Assembly: GCA_026018925.1 (NCBI GenBank)
Contig: JAKSZU010000050.1
Span: 1,178,001-1,242,000, forward strand
DNA length: 64,000 nt
DNA from: Tupaia tana
Taxonomy: Eukaryota > Chordata > Mammalia > Scandentia > Tupaiidae
Direction: 5' to 3'
Of the stretch, positions 34,854 through 47,200 are shown piece after piece. Numbering within the stretch: position 1 is the first letter of the stretch; each line of letters begins with the position of its first letter. The translations under genes and the position numbers were made by a program. The notes under the pieces were generated by a model. It saw only the letters and a program-made list of their open reading frames with translations. It searched no databases and was not told the origin of the DNA.

Positions 34854-36457
34854 AGTAAGTTTAGGCCTATTGTATTTTTCGGTTCAGTGTTACGGTTGAA
34901 TTTAGCCTCAGGGTCAGGTTAGGGTTGGGGTCAAGCTTAAGGTGTCCGCCTAGGGTTAGGGTTAGGTCTATGGTTTGAGTTAGGCTTCAGGTTAGGTTAG
35001 GTTTGAACTTAGTTTGAGGGAGTAAGTTTAGGGCTACTGTTAGTTTTCGGTTCAGTGTTACGGTTGGAGTTAGCGTGATCGTCAGGTTAGGGTTGGGGTT
35101 GAGCTTAAGGTGTCCTCCTAGGGTTAGGGTTAGGTCTATTGTTTGAGTTAGGCTTCAGGTTAGGTTAGGTTTGAACTTAGTTTGAGGGAGTAAGTTTAGG
35201 GCTACTGTTAGTTTTCAGTTCAGTGTTACGGTTGGAGATAGCGTCAGGGTCAGGTTAGGGTTGGGGTTGAGCTTCAGGTGTCCGCCTATTGTTAGGGTTA
35301 TGTCTATGATTTGAGTTAAGCTTCAGGTTAGGTTAGGTTTCAACTTAGTTTGAGCGAGTAAGTTTAGGGCTACTCTTAGTTTTCGGTTCAGTGATATGGT
35401 TGGAGTTAGCCTGGAGGTCAGGTTAGGGTTGGGGTTGAGCTTAAGGTGTCCGCCTAGGGTTAGGGTTAGGTGTATGGTTTGATTTAGGCTTCAGGTTAGG
35501 TTAGGTTTGAACTTAGTTTGAGGGAGTAAGTTTAGGGCTACTGTTAGTTTTCGGGAAACTGTTACGGTTGGAGTTAGCGTGAGGGCCAGGTTAGGGTTGG
35601 GGTTGAGATTAAGGTGTCCGCCTAGGGTTAGGGTTAGGTGTTTGGTTTGATTTAGGCTTCAGGTTAGGTTAGGTTTGAAGTTAGTTTGAGGGAGTAAGTT
35701 TAGGGCTACTGTTAGTTTTCGGTTTACTGTTAAAGTTGGAGTAAGCGTCAGGGTCAGGGTAGGGTGGGGGTTAAGCATAAGGTGTCCGCCTAGGGTTAGG
35801 GTTAGGTCTATGATTTGATTTAGGCTTCAGGTTAGATTAGGTTTGAACTTAGTTTGAGTCAGTCAGTTTAGGGCTACTGTTAGTTTTCGGTTAACTGTTA
35901 CGGTTCGAGTAAGCGTCAGGGTCAGGTTAGGTTTGGGGTTGAGCTTAAGGTGTACACCTAGGGTTAGGGTTAGGTCTTTGGTTTCATTTAGGCTTCAGGT
36001 TAGGTTAGGTCTGAACTTAGTTTGAGGGAGTAAGTTTAGGGCTACTGTTAGTTTTCGGTTCAGTGTTACGGTTGGAGATAGCGTCATGGTCAAGTTAGGG
36101 TTGGGGTTGTGATTCAGGTGTCCGCCTAGGGTTAGGGTTAGGTCTATGGTTTGAGTTAGGCTTCAGGTTATGTTAGGTTTGAACTTAGTTTGAGGGAGTA
36201 AGTTTAGGGCTACTGTTAGTTTTCGTGTAACTGTTACGGTTGGAGTTAGCATCAGGGCCAGGTTAGGGTTGGGGTTGAGCTTAAGGTGTCCGCCTAGGGT
36301 TAGGGTTAGGTGTATGGTTTCATTTAGGCTTCAGGTTAGGTTAGGTTTGAAGTTAGTTTGAGGGAGTCAGTTTAGGGCTACTGTTAGTTTTCGGTTCAGT
36401 GTTACGGTTGGAGTAAGCGTCAGGGTCAGGTTAGGTTGGGGGTTAAGCATAAGGTGT
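34854..36457 (+). repeat. HOR C copy 4, about 9-10 monomers before HOR D
   Basis: This block is the partner of 24,777-26,380 at an offset of 10,077 bp. The order of markers is the same: GGCCTATTG, GTGATCGTC (a one-base variant of GTGATGGTC), GTCCTCC, TTTCAACTTAG, CGGGAAACTG, GTTAAAGTTGG, GTTCGAGTAAG, GTGTACACC, GTTATGTTAGG and GTGTAACTG. It leads directly into the full-length HOR D. Confidence 0.86.
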
Positions 36458-39400
36458 CCGCTAGGGTTAGGGTTAGGTCTAAGATTTGATTTAGGCTTCA
36501 GGTTAGGTTAGGTCTGAACTTAGTTTGAGTGAGTAAGTTTAGGACTACTGTTAGTTTTCGGTTCAGTGTTACGGGTGGAGATAGCGTCAGGGTTAGGTTA
36601 GGGTTGTGGTTGAGCTTCAGGTTTCCGCCTAGGGTTAGGGTTAGGTCTAAGATTTGATTTAGGCTTCAGGTTAGGTTAGGTTTGAACTTAGTTTGAGGGA
36701 GTAAGTTTAGGGCTACTGTTGGTATTCGGTTCAGTGTTACTGTTGGAGTTAGCGTGAGGGTCAGGTTAGGGTTGGGGTTGAGCTTAAGGTGTCCGCCTAG
36801 GGTTAGGGTTAGGTTTATGGTTTGATTTAGGCTTCAGGTTAGGTTAGGTTTGAACTTAGTTTGAGGGAGTAAGTTTAGGGCTACTGTTAGTTTTTGGTTC
36901 AGTGTTACGTTTGGAGTTAGCGTGAGGGTCCGGTTAGGGTTGGGGTTGAGCTTAAGGTGTCCGCCTAGGGTTAGGGTTAGGTCTGTGGTTTGAGTTAGGC
37001 TTCAGGTTAGGTTTGGTTTGAACTTAGTTTGATGGAGTAAGTTTAGGGCTACTGTTAGTTTTCAGTTCAGTGTTACGGTTGGAGTTAGCGTGAGGGTCAC
37101 GTTAGGTTTGGGGTTGTGTTTAAGGTGTCCGCCTAGGGTTAGGGTTAGGTGTATGGTTAGATTTAGGCTTCAGGTTAGGTTAGGTTTGAACTTAGTTTGA
37201 GGGAGTAAGTTTAGGGCTACTCTTAGTTTTCGGGTAACTGTTACTGTTGGAGTTAGCGTCAGGGCCAGGTTATGGTTGGGGTTGAGCTTAAGGTGTCCGC
37301 CTAGGGTTAGGGTTAAGTTTATGGTTTGATTTAGGCTTCAGGTTAGGTTAGGTTTGAACTTAGTTTGAGGGAGTCAGTTTAGGGCTACTGTTAATTTTCG
37401 GTTAACTGTTACAGTTGGAGTAAGCGTCAGGGTCAGGTTAGGGTGGAGTTTAAGCATAAGGTGTCCGCCTAGGGTTAGGGTTAGCTGTATGATTTTATTT
37501 AGGCTTCAGGTTAGGTTAGGTTTGAAGTTAGTTTGAGGGAGTAAGTTTAGGTCTACTGTTAGCTTTCGGTTCAGTGTTACGGTTGGAGTTAGCGTGAGGG
37601 TCAGGTTAGGGTTGGGGTTGAGCTTAAGGTGTCCGCCTAGGGTTAGGGTTAGGTCTGTGGTTAGAGTTAGGCTTCAGGTTAGGTTAGGTTGGAACTTAGT
37701 TTGAGGGAGTAAGTTTAGGGCTACTGTTAGTTTTCGGTTCAGTGTTATGGTTGGAGATAGCGTAAGGGTCAGGTTAGGGTTGGGTTTGAGCTTCAGGTGT
37801 CCGCCTAGGGTTAGGGTTAGGTCTATGGTTTGAGTTAGGCTTCAGGTTAGATTAGGTTTGAAGTTAGTTTGAGGATGTAAGTTCAGGGCTACTGTTAGTT
37901 TTCGGTTAACTTTTACAGTTGGAGTAAGCGTCAGGTTCAGGTTAGGATGGGTGTTAAGCATAAGTTGTCCGCCTAGGGTTAGGGTTAGGTCTATGATTTG
38001 ATTTAGGCTTCAGGTTAGGTTAGGTTTGAACTTAGTTTGAGGGAGTCAGTTTAGGGCTACTGTTAGTTTTCGGTTAACTGTTACGGTTGGAGTAAGCGTC
38101 AGGGTCATGTTAGGTTTGGGGTTGAGCTCAAGTTGTCTGCCTAGGGTTAGGGTTAGGTGTATGGTTTGATTTAGCCTTCAGGTTAGGTTAGGTTTGAACT
38201 TCGTTTGAGGGAGTAAGTTTAGGGCTACTGTTAGTTTTTGATTCAGTGTTACATTTGGAGTTAGCGTGAGTGTCCGGTTAGGGTTGGGGTTGAGCTTAAT
38301 GTGTCCGCCTAGGGTTAGGGTTAGGTCTGTCGTTTGAGATAGGTTTCAGGTTAGGTTAGGTTTGAACATAGTTTGAGGGAGTAAGTTTAGGGCTATTGTT
38401 AGTTTTCGGTTCAGTGTTACGGTTGGAGATAGCGTCAGGGTCAGGTTAGGGTTGTGGTTGATCTTCAGGTGTCCGCCTAGGGTTAGGGTTAGGTCTAAGA
38501 TTTGATTTAGGCTTCAGATTAGGTTAGGTTTGAACTTAGTTTGAGGGAGTAAGTTTAGGGCTACTGTTAGTTTTCGGTTCAGTGTTACGGTTGGAGTTAG
38601 CGTGAGGGTCAGGTTAGGGTTGGGGTTAAGCTTAAGGTGTCCGCCTAGGGTTAGGGTTAGGTCTGTGGTTTGAGTTAGGCTTCAGGTTAGGTTAGGTTTG
38701 AACTTAGTTTGAGGGAGTAAGTTTAGGGCTACTGTTATTTTTCGGTTCAGTGTTATGGTTGGAGATAGCGTCAGGGTCAGGTTAGGGTTGGGGTTGAGCT
38801 TAAGGTGTCCGCCTAGGGTTAGGGTTAGGTCTATGGTTTGAGTTAGGCTTCAGGTTAGATTAGGTTTGAAGTTAGTTTGAGGGTGTAAGTTCAGGGCTAC
38901 TGTTAGTTTTCGGTTATCTGTTACAGTTGGAGTAAGCGTCAGGGTCAGGTTAGGGTGGGGGTTAAGCATAATTTGTCCGCCTAGGGTTAGGATTATGTCT
39001 ATGATTTGATTTAGGCTTCAGGTTAGGTTAGGTTTGAACTTAGTTTGAGGGAGTCAGTTTAGGGCTACTGTTAGTTTTCGGTTCAGTGTTACGGTTGGAA
39101 TTAGCGTGAGGGTCAGGTTAGGGTTGGGGTTGAGCTTAAGGTGTCCGCCTAGGTTTAGGGTTAGTTTTATGGTTTGATTTAGGCTTCAGGTTAGGTTAGG
39201 TTTGAACTTAGTTTGAGGGAGTAAGTTTAGGGCTACTGTTATTTTTCGGTTAACTGTTACAGTTGGAGTAAGCGTCAGGGTCAGGTTAGCGTGGAGTTTA
39301 AGCATAAGGTGTCTGCCTAGGGTTAGGGTTAGGTGTATGGTTTGATTTAGGCTTCAGGTTAGGTTAGGTTTGAACTTAGTTTGAGGGAGTAAGTTTAGGG

Positions 39401-40488
39401 CTACTGTTAGTTTTCGGGAAACTGTTACGGTTGGAGTTAGCGTCAGGGCCAGGTTAGGGTTGGGGTTGAGATTAAGGTGTCCGCCTAGGGTTAGGGTTAT
39501 GTGTATGGTTTCATTTAGGCTTAAGGTTAGGTTAGGTTTGAAGTTAGTTTGATGGAGTAAGTTTAGGGCTACTGTTAGTTTTCGATTAACTGTTACGGTT
39601 GGAGTAAGCGTCAGGGTCAGGTTAGGGTGGGGGTTAAGCATAAGGTGTCCGCCTAGTGTTAGGGTTAGGTCTATGGTTTCATTTAGGCTTCAGGTTAGGT
39701 TAGGATTGAACTTAGTTTGAAGGAGTAAGTTTAGGCCTACTCTTAGTTTTCGGTTCAGTGATATGGTTGGAGTTAGCCTGTAGGTCAGGTTAGGGTTGGG
39801 GTTGAGCTTAAGGTGTCCGCCTAGGGTTAGGGTTAGGTCTGTGGTTAGAGTTAGGCTTCAGGTTAGGTTAGGTTTGAACTTAGTTTGAGGGAGTAAGTTT
39901 AGGGCTACTGTTAGTTTTCAGTTCAGTGTTACGGTTGGAGTTAGCGTGACGGTAAGGTTAGGGTTGGGGTTGAGCTTAAGGTGTTAGCCTAGGGTTAGGG
40001 TTAGGTCTGTGGTTTGAGTTAGGCTTCAGGTTAGGTTAGGTTTGAACTTAGTTTGAGGAAGTAAGTTTAGGGCTACTGTTAGTTTTCGGGTAACTGTTAT
40101 GGTTGGAGTTAGCGTCATGGTCAAGGTAGGGTTGGGGTTGAGATTCAGGTGTCCGCCTAGGGTTAGGGTTAGGTCTATGGTTTGAGTTAGGCTTCAGGTT
40201 ATGTTAGGTTTGAACTTAGTTTGAGGGAGTAAGTTTAGGGCTACTGTTAGTTTTCGTGTAACTGTTACGGTTGGAGTTAGCATCAGGGCCAGGTTAGGGT
40301 TGGGGTTGAGCTTAAGGTGTCCGCCTAGGGTTAGGGTTAGGTGTATGGTTTCATTTAGGCTTCAGGTTAGGTTAGGTTTGAAGTTAGTTTGAGGGAGTCA
40401 GTTTAGGGCTACTGTTAGTTTTCGGTTCAGTGTTACGGTTGGAGTAAGCGTCAGGGTCAGGTTAGGTTGGGGGTTAAGCATAAGGTGT
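36458..40488 (+). repeat. HOR D copy 3: 24 monomers, 4,031 bp
   Basis: The one-base-deleted GTCCGCTAGGG word at 36,458 and 40,489 bounds the copy. Ordered landmarks include GTTGGTATTCGG near 36,717, GTCACGTTAGG near 37,095, GTTAGCTTTCGG near 37,558, GTTAACTTTTACAG near 37,907, GAGATAGGTTTCAGG near 38,336, GCATAATTTGTCC near 38,966, CGGGAAACTG near 39,415, CCTAGTGTTAGG near 39,651 and GTGTAACTG near 40,255. Each lies about 4,031 bp from its partner in copy 4. Confidence 0.9.
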
Positions 40489-43400
40489 CCGCTAGGGTTA
40501 GGGTTAGGTCTAAGATTTGATTTAGGCTTCAGGTTAGGTTAGGTCTGAACTTAGTTTGAGTGAGTAAGTTTAGGACTACTGTTAGTTTTCGGTTCAGTGT
40601 TACGGGTGGAGATAGCGTCAGGGTTAGGTTAGGGTTGTGGTTGAGCTTCAGGTTTCCGCCTAGGGTTAGGGTTAGGTCTAAGATTTGATTTAGGCTTCAG
40701 GTTAGGTTAGGTTTGAACTTATTTTGAGGGAGTAAGTTTAGGGCTACTGTTGGTATTCGGTTCAGTGTTACTGTTGGAGTTAGCGTGAGGGTCAGGTTAG
40801 GGTTGGGGTTGAGCTTAAGGTGTCCGCCTAGGGTTAGGGTTAGGTTTATGGTTTGATTTAGGCTTCAGGTTAGGTTAGGTTTGAACTTATTTTGAGGGAG
40901 TAAGTTTAGGGCTACTGTTAGTTTTTGGTTCAGTGTTACGTTTGGATTTAGCGTGAGGGTCCGGTTAGGGTTGGGGTTGAGCTTAAGGTGTCCGCCTAGG
41001 GTTAGGGTTAGGTCTGTGGTTTGAGTTAGGCTTCAGGTTAGGTTTGGTTTGAACTTAGTTTGATGGAGTAAGTTTAGGGCTACTGTTAGTTTTCAGTTCA
41101 GTGTTACGGTTGGAGTTAGCGTGAGGGTCACGTTAGGTTTGGGGTTGTGTTTAAGGTGTCCGCCTAGGGTTAGGGTTAGGTGTATGGTTAGATTTAGGCT
41201 TCAGGTTAGGTTAGGTTTGAACTTAGTTTGAGGGAGTAAGTTTAGGGCTACTCTTAGTTTTCGGGTAACTGTTACTGTTGGAGTTAGCGTCAGGGCCAGG
41301 TTATGGTTGGGGTTGAGCTTAAGGTGTCCGCCTAGGGTTAGGGTTAGGTTTATGGTTTGATTTAGGCTTCAGGTTAGGTTACGTTTGAACTTAGTTTGAG
41401 GGAGTCAGTTTAGGGCTACTGTTAATTTTCGGTTAACTGTTACAGTTGGAGAAAGCGTCAGGGTCAGGTTAGGGTGGAGTTTAAGCATAAGGTGTCCGCC
41501 TAGGGTTAGGGTTAGCTGTATGATTTTATTTAGGCTTCAGGTTAGGTTAGGTTTGAAGTTAGTTTGAGGGAGTAAGTTTAGGTCTACTGTTAGCTTTCGG
41601 TTCAGTGTTACGGTTGGAGTTAGCGTGAGGGTCAGGTTAGGGTTGGGGTTGAGCTTAAGGTGTCCGCCTAGGGTTAGGGTTAGGTCTGTGGTTAGAGTTA
41701 GGCTTCAGGTTAGGTTAGGTTTGAACTTAGTTTGAGGGAGTAAGTTTAGGGCTACTGTTAGTTTTCGGTTCAGTGTTATGGTTGGAGATAGCGTAAGGGT
41801 CAGGTTAGGGTTGGGTTTGAGCTTCAGGTGTCCGCCTAGGGTTAGGGTTAGGTCTATGGTTTGAGTTAGGCTTCAGGTTAGATTAGGTTTGAAGTTAGTT
41901 TGAGGATGTAAGTTCAGGGCTACTGTTAGTTTTCGGTTAACTTTTACAGTTGGAGTAAGCGTCAGGTTCAGGTTAGGGTGGGTGTTAAGCATAAGTTGTC
42001 CGCCTAGGGTTAGGGTTAGGTCTATGATTTGATTTAGGCTTCAGGTTAGGTTAGGTTTGAACTTAGTTTGAGGGAGTCAGTTTAGGGCTACTGTTAGTTT
42101 TCGGTTAACTGTTACGGTTGGAGTAAGCGTCAGGGTCATGTTAGGTTTGGGGTTGAGCTCAAGTTGTCCGCCTAGGGTTAGGGTTAGGTGTATGGTTTGA
42201 TTTAGCCTTCAGGTTAGGTTAGGTTTGAACTTCGTTTGAGGGAGTAAGTTTAGGGCTACTGTTAGTTTTTGATTCAGTGTTACATTTGGAGTTAGCGTGA
42301 GTGTCCGGTTAGGGTTGGGGTTGAGCTTAATGTGTCCGCCTAGGGTTAGGGTTAGGTCTGTGGTTTGAGATAGGTTTCAGGTTAGGTTAGGTTTGAACAT
42401 AGTTTGAGGGAGTAAGTTTAGGGCTATTGTTAGTTTTCGGTTCAGTGTTACGGTTGGAGATAGCGTCAGGGTCAGGTTAGGGTTGTGGTTGATCTTCAGG
42501 TGTCCGCCTAGGGTTAGGGTTAGGTCTAAGATTTGATTTAGGCTTCAGATTAGGTTAGGTTTGAACTTAGTTTGAGGGAGTAAGTTTAGGGCTACTGTTA
42601 GTTTTCGGTTCAGTGTTACGGTTGGAGTTAGCGTGAGGGTCAGGTTAGGGTTGGGGTTAAGCTTAAGGTGTCCGCCTAGGGTTAGGGTTAGGTCTGTGGT
42701 TTGAGTTAGGCTTCAGGTTAGGTTAGGTTTGAACTTAGTTTGAGGGAGTAAGTTTAGGGCTACTGTTATTTTTCGGTTCAGTGTTATGGTTGGAGATAGC
42801 GTCAGGGTCAGGTTAGGGTTGGGGTTGAGCTTAAGGTGTCCGCCTAGGGTTAGGGTTAGGTCTATGGTTTGAGTTAGGCTTCAGGTTAGATTAGGTTTGA
42901 AGTTAGTTTGAGGGTGTAAGTTCAGGGCTACTGTTAGTTTTCGGTTATCTGTTACAGTTGGAGTAAGCGTCAGGGTCAGGTTAGGGTGGGGGTTAAGCAT
43001 AATTTGTCCGCCTAGGGTTAGGATTATGTCTATGATTTGATTTAGGCTTCAGGTTAGGTTAGGTTTGAACTTAGTTTGAGGGAGTCAGTTTAGGGCTACT
43101 GTTAGTTTTCGGTTCAGTGTTACGGTTGGAATTAGCGTGAGGGTCAGGTTAGGGTTGGGGTTGAGCTTAAGGTGTCCGCCTAGGATTAGGGTTAGTTTTA
43201 TGGTTTGATTTAGGCTTCAGGTTAGGTTAGGTTTGAACTTAGTTTGAGGGAGTAAGTTTAGGGCTACTGTTATTTTTCGGTTAACTGTTACAGTTGGAGT
43301 AAGCGTCAGGGTCAGGTTAGCGTGGAGTTTAAGCATAAGGTGTCTGCCTAGGGTTAGGGTTAGGTGTATGGTTTGATTTAGGCTTCAGGTTAGGTTAGGT

Positions 43401-44257
43401 TTGAACTTAGTTTGAGGGAGTAAGTTTAGGGCTACTGTTAGTTTTCGGGAAACTGTTACGGTTGGAGTTAGCGTCAGGGCCAGGTTAGGGTTGGGGTTGA
43501 GATTAAGGTGTCCGCCTAGGGTTAGGGTTATGTGTATGGTTTCATTTAGGCTTAAGGTTAGGTTAGGTTTGAAGTTAGTTTGATGGAGTAAGTTTAGGGC
43601 TACTGTTAGTTTTCGGTTAACTGTTACGGTTGGAGTAAGCGTCAGGGTCAGGTTAGGGTGGGGGTTAAGCATAAGGTGTCCGCCTAGTGTTAGGGTTAGG
43701 TCTATGGTTTCATTTAGGCTTCAGGTTAGGTTAGGATTGAACTTAGTTTGAAGGAGTAAGTTTAGGGCTACTCTTAGTTTTCGGTTCAGTGATATGGTTG
43801 GAGTTAGCCTGTAGGTCAGGTTAGGGTTGGGGTTGAGCTTAAGGTGTCCGCCTAGGGTTAGGGTTAGGTCTGTGGTTAGAGTTAGGCTTCAGGTTAGGTT
43901 AGCTTTGAACTTAGTTTGAGGGAGTAAGTTTAGGGCTACTGTTAGTTTTCAGTTCAGTGTTACGGTTGGAGTTAGCGTGACGGTAAGGTTAGGGTTGGGG
44001 TTGAGCTTAAGGTGTCAGCCTAGGGTTAGGGTTAGGTCTGTGGTTTGAGTTAGGCTTCAGGTTAGGTTAGGTTTGAACTTAGTTTGAGGAAGTAAGTTTA
44101 GGGCTACTGTTAGTTTTCGGGTAACTGTTATGGTTGGAGTTAGCGTCATGGTCAAGGTAGGGTTGGGGTTGAGATTCAGGTGTCCGCCTAGGGTTAGGGT
44201 TAGGTCTATGGTTTGAGTTAGGCTTCAGGTTAGGTTAGGTTTGAACTTAGTTTGAGG
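40489..44257 (+). repeat. HOR D copy 4, truncated at its right end
   Basis: The block follows copy 3 closely, with scattered single-base differences, until about 44,180. Where copy 3 continues into GGTTATGTTAGG and GTGTAACTG units, this copy instead enters the GGCCTATTGTATTTTTCGG monomer that opens zone E. It is therefore about 22 monomers long. Confidence 0.87.
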
Positions 44258-47200
44258 GAGTAAGTTTAGGCCTATTGTATTTTTCGGTTCAGTGTTACGG
44301 TTGAATTTAGCCTCAGGGTCAGGTTAGGGTTGGGGTCAAGCTTAAGGTGTCCGCCTAGGGTTAGGGTTAGGTCTATGGTTTGAGTTAGGCTTCAGGTTAG
44401 GTTAGGTTTGAACTTAGTTTGAGGGTGTAAGTTTAGGGCTACTGTTACTTTTCAGTTCAGTGTTACCTTTGGAGTTAGCCTGAGGGTCAGGTTAGGGTTG
44501 GGGTTGAGCTTAAGGTGTCCGCCTAGGGTTAGGGTTAGGTCTGTTGTTTGAGTTAGGCTTCAGGTTATGTTAGGTTTGAACTTAGTTTGAGGGAGCATGT
44601 TTGGGGCTACTGTTAGTTTTCGGTTCAGTGTTACGGTTGGAGATAGGGTCAGGGTCAGGTTAGTGTTGTGGTTGAGCTTCAGGTGTCCACCTAGGGTTAG
44701 GGTTAGGGCTATGGTTTGAGTTAGGCTTCAGGTTAGGTTAGGTTTGAACTTAGTTTGAGGGAGTAAGTTTAGGGCTACTGTTAGTTTTCGGTTCAGTGTT
44801 ACGGTTGGAGATAGCGTCAGGGTCAGGTTAGGGTTGGGGTTGAGCTTAAGGTACCAGCCTAGGGTTAGGGTTAGGTGTATGGTTTGATTTAGGCTTCAGG
44901 TTAGGATAGGTTTGAACTTAGTTTTGAGGGAGTAAGTTTAGGGCTACTGTTAGTTTTCAGTTCAGTGTTACGGTTGGAGTTAGCGTGACGGTAAGGTTAG
45001 GGTTGGGGTTGAGCTTAAGGTGTCCGCCTAGGGTTAGGGTTAGGTCTGTGGTTAGAGTTAGGCTTCAGGTTAGGTTAGGTTTGAACTTAGTTTGAGGGAG
45101 TAAGTTTAGGGCTACTGTTAGTTTTCAGTTCAGTGTTTCGGTTGGAGTTAGCGTGACGGTAAGGTTAGGGTTGGGGTTGAGCTTAAGGTGTCAGCCTAGG
45201 GTTAGGGTTAGGTCTATGATATGATTTAGGCTTCAGGTTAGATTAGGTTTGAACTTAGTTTGAGGGAGTCAGTTTAGGGCTACTGTTAGTTTTCGGTTAA
45301 CTGTTACGGTTGGAGTAAGCGTCAGGGTCAGGTTAGGTTTGGGGTTGAGCTTAAGGTGTTTGCCTAGGGTTAGGGTTAGGTCTATGGTTTGAGTTAGGCT
45401 TCAGGTTACGTTAGGTTTGAACTTAGTTTGAGGGCGTAAGTTTAGGGCTAATGTTAGTTTTCGGTTCAGTGTTACCTTTGGAGTTAGCGTGAGGGTCAGG
45501 TTAGGGTTGGGGTTGAGCTTAAGGTGTCCGCCTAGGGTTAGGGTTAGGTCTGTGGTTTGAGTTAGGCTTCAGGTTAGGTTAGGTTTGACCTTAGTATGAG
45601 GGAGTAAGTTTGGGGCTACTGTTAGTTTTCGGTTCAGTGTTACGGTTGGAGATAGGGTCAGGGTCAGGTTAGGGTTGTGGTTGAGCTTCAGGTGTTCGCC
45701 TACGGTTAGGGTTAGGGCTATGGTTTGATTTAGGCTTCAGGTTAGGTTAGGTTTGAACTTAGTTTGAGGGAGTAAGTTTAGGGCTACTGTTAGTTTTCGG
45801 TTCAGTGTTACGGTTGGAGATAGCGTCAGGGTCTGGTTAGGGTTGTGGTTGAGATTCAGGTGTCCGACTAGGGTTAGGGTTAGGTCTATGGTTTGAGTTA
45901 GGCTTCAGGTTAGGTTAGGTTTGAACTTCGTTTGAGGGAGTAAGTTTAGGGCTACTGTTAGTTTTCGGGTAACTGTTACTGTTGGAGTTAGCGTCAGGGC
46001 CAGGTTAGGTTTGGGGTTGAGCTTAAGGTGTCCGCCTACGGTTAGGGTTAGGTGTATGGTTTGATTTAGGCTTCAGGTTAGGTTAGGTTTGAACTTAGTT
46101 TCAGGGAGTAAGTTTAGGGCTACTGTTAGTTTTCATTTAGCTGTTATGGTTGGAGTAAGCGTCAGGGTCAGGTTAAGGTGGGGGTTAAGCATAAGGTGTC
46201 CGCCTAGGGTTAGGGTTAGGTCTATGGTTTCATTTAGGCTTCAGGTTAGGTTAGGATTGAACTTAGATTGAGGGTGTAAGTTTAGGGCTACTGTTATTTT
46301 TCGGTTCAGTGTTACGGTTGGAGATAGCGTCATGGTCAAGTTAGGGTTGGGGTTGAGATTCAGGTGTCCGCCTAGGGTTAGGGTTAGGTCTATGGTTTGA
46401 GTTAGGCTTCAGGTTAGGTTAGGTTTGAACTTAGTTTGAGGGAGTAAGTTTAGGCCTATTGTATTTTTCAGTTCAGTGTTACAGTTGGATTTAGCCTCAG
46501 GGTCAGGTTAGGGTTTGGGTTAAACTTAAGGTGTCCGCCTAGGGTTATGGTTAGGTCTATTGTTTGAGTTAGGCTTCAGGTTAGGTTAGGTTTGAACTTA
46601 GTTTGAGGGAGTAATTTTAGGGCTACTGTTAGTTTTCGGTTCAGTGTTACGGTTGGAGATAGCGTCAGGGTCAGGTTAGGGTGGGGGTTGAGCTTCAGGT
46701 GTCCGCCTATTGTTAGGGTTATGTCTATCATTTGAGTTAGCCTTCAGGTTAGGTTAGGTTTGAACTTAGTTTGAGCAAGTAAGTTTAGGGCTACTCTTAG
46801 TTTTCGGTTCAGTGATATGGTTGGAGTTAGCCTGGAGGTCAGGTTAGGGTTGGGGTTGAGCTTAAACTGTCCGCCTAGGGTTAGGGTTAGGTGTATGGTT
46901 TGTTTTAGGCCTCAGGTTAGGTTAGGTTTGAACTTAGTTTGAGGGAGTAAGTTTAGGGCTACTGTTAGTTTTCGGGAAACTGTTACGGTTGGAGTTAGCA
47001 TGAGGGCCAGGTTAGGGTTGGGGTTGAGATTAAGGTGTCTGCCTAGGGTTAGGGTTAGGTGTGTGGTTTGATTTAGGCTTCAGGTTAGGTTAGGTTTGAA
47101 GTTAGTTTGAGGGAGTAAGTTTAGGGCTACTGTTAGTTTTCGGTTAACTGTTACAGTTGGAGTAAGCGTCAGGGTCAGGGTAGGGTGTGGGTTAAGCATA

